This document shows, in pieces, positions 16,603 to 27,400 of a DNA stretch of 54,721 nucleotides. Each line of letters starts with the position of its first letter. Position 1 is the stretch's first letter. Location of the stretch: NCBI GenBank assembly GCA_937897645.1, contig CALCNV010000071.1, positions 1 to 54,721 of the forward strand. Direction: 5' to 3'. The stretch is from an uncultured Lysobacteraceae bacterium (GTDB lineage Bacteria; Pseudomonadota; Gammaproteobacteria; Xanthomonadales; Xanthomonadaceae). Under the pieces are notes generated by a model, which ran no database searches, had not been told where the DNA came from, and saw nothing but the letters and a program-made list of their open reading frames with translations. The position numbers and the translations under genes were made by a program.

Positions 16603-18942
16603 ATGACCACACCCGCCACCCGCGCCCTCCAACTCCGCCAGCAACTCGAAGACGCCAACTACCGTTACCACGTCCTCGACGAGCCCACGATTCCGGATGC
16701 CGAGTACGACCGCCTGCTACGCGAGCTGGATGAACTGGAAGCCGCACATCCGGAACTGATAACCCCGGACTCACCCACGCAACGCGTCGGCAACGCGCCT
16801 TCGGCTAAGTTCGCCGAAGTCCGCCATGCCATTCCCATGCTGTCGCTGGGCAATGCCTTCAGCGACGAGGAAATCCACGACTTCGTGCGTCGCATCGCCG
16901 AAAAGCTGGAGCGTCCCATCCTTTCGTTTTCTGCCGAACCCAAGCTGGATGGCCTGGCCATCAGCCTGCGCTACGAGCACGGCGCCTTCGTGCAGGGTGC
17001 GACGCGTGGCGACGGCGCGTCGGGCGAGGAGGTCACCGCCAACCTGCGCACGGTAAAGGCGATCCCGCTGCATCTTCGCGGCAGCGGCTGGCCTGAGGTC
17101 CTGGAAGTGCGCGGCGAGGTGTACATGCCGCGCGCCGCCTTCGAGACCTACAACGAACACGCCCGCCTGCATGGCGGGAAAGTGTTGGCCAACCCGCGCA
17201 ACGGCGCCGCCGGTTCGCTGCGGCAACTGGATCCACGCATTACCGCGCAGCGGCCGCTGGCGTTCTTCGCTTATGGCCTCGGCCTGGTGGAGGGCGGTGA
17301 CCTCGCGGAGACCCACTCGGCCAGCCTGCAGCAACTGCGTGAATGGGGTTTCCCGGTCAGCGCGGAAGCCGACGTGGTGGAGGGCGTAGAAGGACTGCTC
17401 GCGTACTACAAACGGATCGGCGAAAAGCGCGATGCGCTGGCGTTCGACATCGATGGCGTGGTCTACAAGTTGGACGACTATGCGGGCCAGCGTGAAATGG
17501 GTTTCGTCTCGCGTGCGCCACGCTGGGCGATCGCCCACAAATTCCCGGCGCAGGAACAGTCGACCACGGTCGAAGCGATCGAAATCCAGATCGGCCGCAC
17601 CGGTGCAGCGACGCCAGTGGCGCGCCTGAAGCCAGTGCAGGTCGCGGGCGTGGTCGTGACCAACGCCACCCTGCACAATGCCGACCAGATCGCGCGCCTG
17701 GACGTGCGCGTAGGCGATACAGTGATCGTGCGCCGTGCGGGTGATGTGATTCCGGAAGTGGCAGGCGTGATGCTGGAGCAGCGTCCTGCCGGGACCGTGC
17801 CGTGGGCCATGCCCACCACATGCCCGATCTGCGGATCGGAAATCGTGCGCGAGGAAGGCGAAGCCGTATGGCGTTGTTCCGGTGAGTTGAGCTGTCCCGC
17901 GCAACGCAAGGAAACCATCCGCCATTTCGCATCGCGGCGTGCCATGGACATCGAGGGGCTTGGTGATCGTTACATCGAGGATCTGTGCGATCTGGACTAC
18001 GTCGCCTCGGTCGCGGATCTCTACAAGTTGACGCTGGACGATTTGCTGGAGATGAAGCGTCGCGCGGACGAGCGTGACGATACGACGCCGGAAACCGTCA
18101 AGGCCGGCAAAGTCGCCAGCAAGTGGGCGGACAACCTGATCGAGGCGATCGACCGCAGCCGTGCGACCACGCTGGAGCGTTTCCTGTTCGCGCTCGGCAT
18201 CCAGCATGTGGGCGAGAGCACCGCCAAGGCACTGGCCAACTGGTTTGGTGACCTGCAACTTATCCGCCACCTGCCATGGCCCTTGTTCAAGCATGTGCCG
18301 GACGTGGGTGGCGAAGTGGCGCGTTCCATTGGCCATTTCCTCGACCAGCCTGGCAACCAGCAGGTGATCGACGAATTGCTGGCGCGCGGGGTGGTGATTT
18401 CGGATGCCCACGCGCCGATCGCGAAACTGCGCAACGGCCTCGACCTCGCGACCTTGCTGGTGGATATGGAAATTCCGAAAGTCACGCGCATCCGTGCCGA
18501 ACAATTGGGCAATGCATTCACCAGTGTGCAAGCCCTCGTGGATGCACCGGCCCACGATTTCGTCATTGCTGGTTTGCCTTCCGAGTCCGCCAATGCCCTG
18601 GCGGCTTGGCTGGACGAGCCGCACAATGCCGCCCTGCTGCTGCGTGGCGCAGAGGCCGTCGAACGGCTGCTCGCCATCACGCCTGAGAGTGAGGAAACGG
18701 CTGCGGGCCCATTGGACGGCAAGACAGTGGTCCTGACCGGCGGTTTGTCGTCGATGAGCCGCGATGAAGCAGGCGCGAAGCTGGAAGCATTAGGGGCGAA
18801 GTTGGCAGGTAGCGTGTCGAAGAAGACCAGCCTGGTCATTGCAGGGGAAGCGGCTGGATCGAAGCTGGCAAAGGCGCAAGAGCTCGGCATTGAAGTCTGG
18901 GATGAAGCGAGATTGCTGGATTTCCTGGAGCGAAATACGTGA
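16603..18942 (+). CDS. ligA: NAD-dependent DNA ligase LigA
   Basis: Seals nicks in replication and repair using NAD+. The adenylation lysine is in AEPKLDGLAI (K114), preceded by the NAD-binding Ia region (NYRYHVLDEPTIPDAEYD). Other features in order: OB fold with RTGAATPVARLKPV, the four-cysteine zinc finger (CPICG ... CSGELSCPAQ), helix-hairpin-helix repeats, and a C-terminal BRCT domain (about residues 705-779, LDGKTVVLTGGLSSM). At 779 residues it is about 100 longer than E. coli LigA. The extra length seems to lie between the helix-hairpin-helix and BRCT parts, a trait I associate with Xanthomonad LigA. The start follows a repeat element by 11 bp. Confidence 0.97.
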   Translation: MTTPATRALQLRQQLEDANYRYHVLDEPTIPDAEYDRLLRELDELEAAHPELITPDSPTQRVGNAPSAKFAEVRHAIPMLSLGNAFSDEEIHDFVRRIAEKLERPILSFSAEPKLDGLAISLRYEHGAFVQGATRGDGASGEEVTANLRTVKAIPLHLRGSGWPEVLEVRGEVYMPRAAFETYNEHARLHGGKVLANPRNGAAGSLRQLDPRITAQRPLAFFAYGLGLVEGGDLAETHSASLQQLREWGFPVSAEADVVEGVEGLLAYYKRIGEKRDALAFDIDGVVYKLDDYAGQREMGFVSRAPRWAIAHKFPAQEQSTTVEAIEIQIGRTGAATPVARLKPVQVAGVVVTNATLHNADQIARLDVRVGDTVIVRRAGDVIPEVAGVMLEQRPAGTVPWAMPTTCPICGSEIVREEGEAVWRCSGELSCPAQRKETIRHFASRRAMDIEGLGDRYIEDLCDLDYVASVADLYKLTLDDLLEMKRRADERDDTTPETVKAGKVASKWADNLIEAIDRSRATTLERFLFALGIQHVGESTAKALANWFGDLQLIRHLPWPLFKHVPDVGGEVARSIGHFLDQPGNQQVIDELLARGVVISDAHAPIAKLRNGLDLATLLVDMEIPKVTRIRAEQLGNAFTSVQALVDAPAHDFVIAGLPSESANALAAWLDEPHNAALLLRGAEAVERLLAITPESEETAAGPLDGKTVVLTGGLSSMSRDEAGAKLEALGAKLAGSVSKKTSLVIAGEAAGSKLAKAQELGIEVWDEARLLDFLERNT

Positions 18943-18960
18943 GAGCGGTATGGACAGCGC

Positions 18961-19028
18961 GTAGGAGCGACGTAAGTCGCGACTGTAGGCTGCATGCCTA
19001 TTCCATTCGCGACTTACGTCGCTCCTAC
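18961..19028. repeat. Extragenic palindrome (GTAGGAGCGAC type)
   Basis: Perfect 22-bp arms at 18961-18982 and 19007-19028 with a 24-bp loop. The arms start GTAGGAGCGACGTAAGTCGC. The same arm is found at 34866-34933 and, with two changes, at 51338-51407. It fills most of the ligA-epmA gap. Confidence 0.9.
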
Positions 19029-19045
19029 ATGCACTGCGTGCATCG

Positions 19046-20005
19046 ATGACCCAGCTGCGGCTTGACGCGATACGCCTGCGCGCTGCGGTGAATGCGCTGT
19101 TTCGCCTGTACTTTGCCGAGCGTGATGTGCTGGAAGTGGAGACGCCCGTTTTGTCTGAAGCGGGCAATACCGAACCCAACATCGAAAGTTTCACCACCGT
19201 GTTCACCGGCCATGTCGATGCCGGTTCGCGTACGCGCTGGATGCGCACCTCGCCGGAATATCCGCTCAAACGTTTGCTGGCTGCCGGCGTCGGCGACTGT
19301 TACGAATTGGGTCGCGTATTCCGCAATGGCGAAGCCGGCGGCCGCCACAATCCCGAGTTCACCATGCTGGAGTGGTACCGGCTGGGTTGGGATCATCTGC
19401 AACTGATCGATGAAACCGTCGAGCTGGTGCAGCGTGCATTGGGCCTGCTTCGTCGCCAAGCCGACGTGGTCTCCTTGACCTACCGCGAATTGTTCCAGCA
19501 AGGCCTTGGCCTTGATCCATTTACTGCTTCCGATGAAGCATTGCGTGCGGCTCTGGGCGACGCTTCCACCGATGGGAGTGGATTGACGCGCGACGACTGG
19601 CTGGATCTGCTGATCACCCACCGCCTGCAGCCGCAGTTTCCGCATGATCGGATCACCGTGGTGCGCGATTGGCCGGCGACGCAATGCGCGCTGGCGAAGA
19701 TACGTCCTGGCGATCCTCCGTTGGCCGAGCGCTTCGAGCTGTACCTCGGCCACCACGAGCTCGCCAATGGCTACCATGAGCTCACCGATGCGCAGGAACA
19801 GCGCCAGCGTTTCCAGCGCGATCTCGCGACCCGAGAGGCGCGAATTGCGTCCTTGCCGCCACTCGACCAGCGCCTGCTCGCGTCCATGGGGCAAGGCCTG
19901 CCGGAGTGCGCAGGCGTGGCCCTGGGCGTGGATCGCCTGCTGATGGCGATGCTGGGCACGGACCGCATCGCCGACGTGCTGGCCTTCGATTTTTCCCATG
20001 CCTGA
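19046..20005 (+). CDS. epmA: Elongation factor P--(R)-beta-lysine ligase
   Basis: Truncated class II lysyl-tRNA-synthetase-like enzyme, 319 residues, that attaches (R)-beta-lysine to a conserved lysine of EF-P. It lacks the anticodon-binding domain. Class II motif 2 appears as FRNGEAGGRHNPEFTMLEWY (about residues 92-111) and motif 3 as GVALGVDRLLMAM near the C-terminus. SPEYPLKRLLAAG also matches the family. The usual partners epmB and efp are not in the window. It follows ligA after a palindromic repeat, and another repeat follows it. Confidence 0.93.
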   Translation: MTQLRLDAIRLRAAVNALFRLYFAERDVLEVETPVLSEAGNTEPNIESFTTVFTGHVDAGSRTRWMRTSPEYPLKRLLAAGVGDCYELGRVFRNGEAGGRHNPEFTMLEWYRLGWDHLQLIDETVELVQRALGLLRRQADVVSLTYRELFQQGLGLDPFTASDEALRAALGDASTDGSGLTRDDWLDLLITHRLQPQFPHDRITVVRDWPATQCALAKIRPGDPPLAERFELYLGHHELANGYHELTDAQEQRQRFQRDLATREARIASLPPLDQRLLASMGQGLPECAGVALGVDRLLMAMLGTDRIADVLAFDFSHA

Positions 20006-20007
20006 CG

Positions 20008-20089
20008 GTAGGAGCGCCCCATGGGCGCGAGCTCTTTCTCGTCGATCCAGGATCAAAATCAAAAGCTCGCGCCCATGGGGCGCTCCTAC
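20008..20089. repeat. Extragenic palindrome (GTAGGAGCG type)
   Basis: Perfect 26-bp arms at 20008-20033 and 20064-20089 around a 30-bp loop. The arm is the same as in 5320-5393. It begins 3 bp after the epmA stop. Confidence 0.9.
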
Positions 20090-20137
20090 GGTGGGTTCTG
20101 TAACGCGATGTCTGGCTTGGGCGGTTAAACTTCGGCC

Positions 20138-21193
20138 ATGACACACGATATCGACTACGCACGTTACGACCATGTCCGCCCGATCCGCTGGACGGGCGCC
20201 GCGCTGGAATTGCTTGACCAGCGCCTGCTGCCATTCACGGTGGAATACCTGGCCTGCACCAGCAGTGACGCCGTGGCCGCTGCCATCCATGCGCTCGCCG
20301 TGCGCGGTGCACCCGCGATCGGCATCGCCGCGGCCTGGGGCGTCGTGCTGGCGGCACGCGAGATCGAAGCAACCGACGGTGCCGAGGCGGCGCTGAAGCT
20401 TGAACCTGCATTGCAGCGCCTCAACGCGGCACGTCCTACGGCCGTCAACCTGGCGTGGGCGCTGGCGCGTATGCGTCGCGCACTTCGGCCGGCAGGTGCC
20501 GACTGGCTGCAGGTGCTGGAGCGTGAGGCTGACGCAATCGCCACCGAAGACCTCGCCGCCAATCGCCACATGGGTGCGCTGGGTGCCGCGCTGATCGCGC
20601 CGGGCAGTGGCGTGCTGACCCACTGCAACACCGGCTCGCTCGCCACGGCGGGCTTCGGCACGGCCTTGGGCGTGATACGCGCGGGTGTCGCACAGGAGCG
20701 TATCGAACGTGTGTTCGCCGACGAAACCCGGCCGTGGCAGCAAGGTGCGCGACTGACGGTGTGGGAACTGCAGCAGGATGGCATCGATGCGACCTTGATC
20801 GCCGATTCCGCTGCTGCCCATTTGATGAAGACGGGCGCGGTGCAGTGGGTCGTGGTCGGTGCCGACCGCATCTGCGCCAATGGCGACACTGCCAACAAGA
20901 TCGGCACCTACCAGTTGGCGATTGCCGCGCGCCACCATGGGGTGAAATTCATGGTCGTGGCGCCGTCCTCCACGGTGGACATGGACACGGCCAGCGGCGA
21001 CCTGATCGAGATCGAGGAGCGCGACGCGTCGGAAATGCTGGGAATAGGGGGCGTACGCATCGTCGCCGAAGGCATCCGCGCCTGGAACCCGGTGTTCGAC
21101 GTTACCCCGGGCGAACTGATCGATGCCATCGTGACCGAGAAGGGCGTGATCGAGCGGCCGACGGCCACCAGGATGCGCGCGGCGTTCGGTTGA
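20138..21193 (+). CDS. mtnA: S-methyl-5-thioribose-1-phosphate isomerase
   Basis: Methionine salvage enzyme, 351 residues, that converts methylthioribose 1-phosphate to methylthioribulose 1-phosphate. It belongs to the eIF-2B alpha/beta/delta-like family. Diagnostic strings are RGAPAIGIAAAWG (about residues 53-65), the catalytic cysteine region LTHCNTGSLATAGFGTALG, and the aspartate region VVGADRICANGDTANKIGTY. No other salvage gene is in the window. It stands alone between epmA and gyrA and is followed by two different palindromes. Confidence 0.95.
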   Translation: MTHDIDYARYDHVRPIRWTGAALELLDQRLLPFTVEYLACTSSDAVAAAIHALAVRGAPAIGIAAAWGVVLAAREIEATDGAEAALKLEPALQRLNAARPTAVNLAWALARMRRALRPAGADWLQVLEREADAIATEDLAANRHMGALGAALIAPGSGVLTHCNTGSLATAGFGTALGVIRAGVAQERIERVFADETRPWQQGARLTVWELQQDGIDATLIADSAAAHLMKTGAVQWVVVGADRICANGDTANKIGTYQLAIAARHHGVKFMVVAPSSTVDMDTASGDLIEIEERDASEMLGIGGVRIVAEGIRAWNPVFDVTPGELIDAIVTEKGVIERPTATRMRAAFG

Positions 21194-21201
21194 TCCCATC
21201 G

Positions 21202-21272
21202 TTGTAGAGCCGAGCTTGCTCGGCTGCTTCCAGCGTCCAGGCAAGAGCAGCCGAGCACGCCCGGCTCTACAA
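21202..21272. repeat. Extragenic palindrome (TTGTAGAGCCG type)
   Basis: 25-bp arms at 21202-21226 and 21248-21272 match at 23 positions. The outer ends are TTGTAGAGCC and GGCTCTACAA. This is a separate sequence family from the GTAGGAGCG elements. The right arm runs into seven A (21271-21277), and a GTCATCCC-type palindrome starts 10 bp further on. Confidence 0.8.
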
Positions 21273-21281
21273 AAAAACCAG

Positions 21282-21361
21282 GGCCGTCATCCCGGCGAAA
21301 GCCGGGACCCAATTATCCGTCGTCGAGAAGTTGGGTCCCGGCTTTCGCCGGGATGACGGCC
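21282..21361. repeat. GTCATCCC-type palindrome between mtnA and gyrA
   Basis: Perfect 31-bp arms (21282-21312 and 21331-21361) with an 18-bp loop. The core is GTCATCCCGGCGAAAGCCGG. It is preceded by an A-run, like every other copy in the window. Confidence 0.9.
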
Positions 21362-21414
21362 TTCTATTTCGATTGTTTGCCAGATGTCGTATTTAGCCCA
21401 TTCCGGCGTCCTAA

Positions 21415-21433
21415 GTGCCTGTTTTTCAGGCAC
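21415..21433. promoter_or_regulatory. Short hairpin in the gyrA upstream region
   Basis: GTGCCTG TTTTT CAGGCAC is a perfect 7-bp stem with a T5 loop, 146 bp upstream of gyrA. It might be a protein-binding site or part of the gyrA promoter region; a weak -10-like TACCAT lies at 21465-21470. No clear -35 was found. It lacks a T-tail, so it is not a standard terminator. Confidence 0.3.
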
Positions 21434-21578
21434 AAAGAGACTGCTTCCAGGCACCCATCTGTGCTACCATTCCGCAGTTGAAAATCCCATCGATTTCCGG
21501 CGCTCCGAACCTGCTTCGGCAGCACCGGCTTTGACCAAAAATCGTTGACCGAATAAACCACCAGAAGACGGAACCCGA

Positions 21579-24173
<2,595 letters not shown>

Positions 24174-24191
24174 GCAGGTTGCCCTTGCTTT

Positions 24192-24287
24192 GCCCCCTTT
24201 TCAAAAGGGGGCTACGGGGCATTTGCTTTTGAATCTGCTTTTGCGCTGAGAGCAAATCCCCCTCGGTCCCCCTTTTTCAAAGGGGGA
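24192..24287. repeat. Paired CCCCCTTTT hairpins after gyrA
   Basis: Two hairpins lie in tandem: GCCCCCTTTTCAAAAGGGGGC (split as GCCCCCTTTT and AAAAGGGGGC, 24192-24212) and TCCCCCTTTTT with AAAGGGGGA (24267-24287). Between them GCATTTGC and GCAAAT can also pair. The first begins 18 bp after the gyrA stop. They may weaken or stop read-through into the next gene, but neither has a downstream T-run. Confidence 0.7.
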
Positions 24288-24385
24288 GGCACAAGCGGTC
24301 CATGCGTGCGATGTGTATTTCTGACTAAGGAAATGACTTCTCGATTGTGAGAAGGTTTGACCCCGAACCAAACAGGTTTGCGTTC

Positions 24386-24391
24386 TATACT
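24386..24391 (+). promoter_or_regulatory. Possible -10 element upstream of the alpha-2-macroglobulin gene
   Basis: TATACT lies 30 bp before the proposed start and resembles a sigma-70 -10 box. The only good -35 match upstream (TTGACC, 24357-24362) is 23 bp away, too far for a standard promoter. Weak call. Confidence 0.25.
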
Positions 24392-24420
24392 GCCAACAAC
24401 TCCTGGGCAGGGAAATGCAA

Positions 24421-27400
24421 ATGGAATGCACATCACAGGGCAAGACCAACGCGCGTATCCGCTGGATGCGCGCGTTTTTCGTTTCAGCACTGCTGCTGCT
24501 GGCGCTGGGTGCCTGCAAGCGCAACGAGACCGGGCAGTTGCCCGCGCCCAGTGGCGAGCCGATCAAGGCGCAGAAGCAGGAGGTCAAGGGCTTCGGGCTC
24601 TCCAGCATCTACCCGGATGAAAACGACGGCGATCTTTCCATCGCGCTGGAGTTCACGCGCCCGTTGGTGGGCTCGCAGGATTTCGATGCGTTGCTGGCCG
24701 TTACCGACGACAAGGGTGCCGCGGTCAAGGGCAGCTGGGTGCTGGATGAAAAGGGACTGATCCTGCGCTTCCCGTACGTGGAGGCGGCGCGTGATTACGA
24801 AGTGCTGGTGCGTGCCAACCTGCTGGCGGCCGATGGCAGCCTGCTCGGCAAGGAGCTGAAGGAAAAAGTCCACACCGGCCAGTTGGATCCGGCGGTAGGT
24901 TTCGCCTCGCAGGGCAGCGTGTTGCCGGCGCGCGAGAGCCGGGGCTTGCCGGTGGTCTCGATCAACGTCAGGGAAGTCGATGTCGAATTCCTCAAGGTCA
25001 GTGAAAGCAACCTGCCCAAGTTTTTTTCCGAGTACCAGCGCGGGGGTCGTCGTGGCAGCTGGGATCTGGACAGCGACTATGACGAGCACACGCCGATCGG
25101 CGAACTGGCCGAGCCGGTCTACGTCAACCGCTTTCTGTTAGGCGGCAAGCCGAATGAGCGCCTGCTGACCTACCTGCCGATCCAGGACATCAAGGAACTG
25201 CAGGAACCCGGCCTGTATTTCGCGGTCATGAAACGCACCGGCAAGTTCTCGGGTGAGTTCGAAACCGCGTTCTTCACCGTCAGCGACATCGGCTTGCATG
25301 CGCGTGCCTACAAGGACAAGTTGTTCGTGCATACGGCATCGCTGAACAGTGGTGATGCTGTGGGTGGAGTGGAGCTGCGCGTGCTGGATGCCAAGGGCGA
25401 AGTGTTCCTGAAGGGACAAACCGACGCCAACGGCAACGCCATGCTCACGTACACGCTGGACGCCGGCCATGTGCTGACCGCGAGCCGCAGCAAGGACGTG
25501 TCCATGCTGCCGTTCAACCAGCCGGCACTGGATCTCTCCGAGTTTTCGGTCGCCGGTCGCGAAGCGGCGTGGTTCGACGTGTTCGCGTGGTCCGGACGTG
25601 ACCTGTATCGTCCGGGTGAAACCGTGCGTGTCAACGCCATATTGCGTGACAACGACGGCAAGCCCATCAAGCCGCAGCCGGTGTTCCTGCGCCTGAAACA
25701 ACCCGACGGCAAGGTGTTCCGTGAAACCCGCTTGCAGCCGGGTGCGCAAGGCTATTTCAGCTTCGAGCAGGTGATTCCGGTCGAAGCGCCCACCGGGCGG
25801 TGGCAAGTGGAATTCCGCACGGATCCCGACAGCAAGGATGCCGTGCAGGGCATGACCTTGCGCATCGAGGAATTCCTGCCCGAGCGCATGAAGCTGGACC
25901 TGGATACCAAGCAGGACGTGCTCAAACCCGGCGAGCCCTTCGCCATCACCGCTACGGCCGCCTACCTGTATGGCGCACCCGCGGATGGCAATCGCTTCAC
26001 CGCGAAACTTGCGGTGGCGGTCGAGCAGCACCCGCTGGAGCAGTTGCCCGGTTATTTCTTCGGCGACCCCACCCTGAGTCTTCCCAAGGAAGCCAAGGAC
26101 GTCATCGACACCACGCTGGATGCACAGGGCATGCACCAGGAGAACATCGTGCTGCCTGTCGAAGCGAAACCCACCAGCACCATCGCCGCCGTAGTCTCCG
26201 GCAGCGTGTATGAAACCGGTGGTCGCACCGTCAATCGCACCCTGAAGCGCGTGCTGTGGCCGGCGAATGCGCTGGTTGGCGTGCGCCCGCTGTTCGATGA
26301 CAAGGACGGTGCCGACGCGAACAGCAACGCACGCTTCGAGCTGGTGCGCGTGGATGCCGCAGGCAAGCCGCAGCCGGCGAAAGGCCTGAAGGTGACCTTG
26401 GTGCGTGAGCGCCGTGACTACCACTGGAATTACGACGCAGACGGCGGCTGGGACTACGATTTCACCCAGCGCTTCGAGAACCTGGAGGTCAAGACGGTCG
26501 ATATCGGCGCGACGGCCGCGAAGATTGATTACCCGGTGGAGTGGGGCGGCTATCGCCTGGATGTGTTCGATCCCACTACGGGCCTGACCACGCGCTATCC
26601 CTTCAACGCCGGCTGGAGCTGGGATGACGAGAACCGTGGCCTGGATGCGCGCCCGGACAAGGTGAAGCTTGCCCTCGACAAGACCGGTTACAAGGTGGGC
26701 GACACGCTCAAGGTAACGGTCACGCCACCGCATCCGGGCAAGGGCCTGTTGATGGTGGAGAGCGACCGCATGCTGTACGTGCAGGAGATCGACGCCAAGC
26801 CCGGCAGTACGTTCGAAATCCCGGTGACCAAGGATTGGGAGCGCCACGACGTTTACGTGACGGCGCTGGTGTTCCGTGGTGGCTCCGTGCCCAGCAAGAT
26901 CACCCCGGCGCGTGCCGTGGGCGTGACGCACGTGCCGATGGATCGCAGGTCGCGTCGCGTCGCAGTCGGACTGTCCGCGCCCAAGCAGATGCGACCGGAG
27001 CAGGATATGCCCGTCACCGTCAGCGTGCCGGAGCTCGCCGGCAAGCAGGCGCACGTGACGGTGTCGGCGGTGGACGTGGGTATCCTCAATATCACCCGAT
27101 TCCCGGTGCCGGATGCGAATGCGCAGTTCTTCGCCCAGCGTCGCCTGGGCGTGGATGCCTATGACATCTACGGTCGCGTGATCGAGAGTTTCGAAGGTGG
27201 CAGTGCGAAAATCCGCTTCGGTGGCGACATGGCGCTGGCCGCGTTGCCGCAGGCCAAGCGGCCCACGTCGCGCGTGCAGACCGTGGATCTGTTTGCCGGC
27301 CCGGTGCAGCTGGATGCCAAGGGCAACGCCCGCGTGAAGCTGAAAATGCCTGACTTCAACGGCACCTTGCGCGTATCGGCACTGGTGTATTCCGATGACC

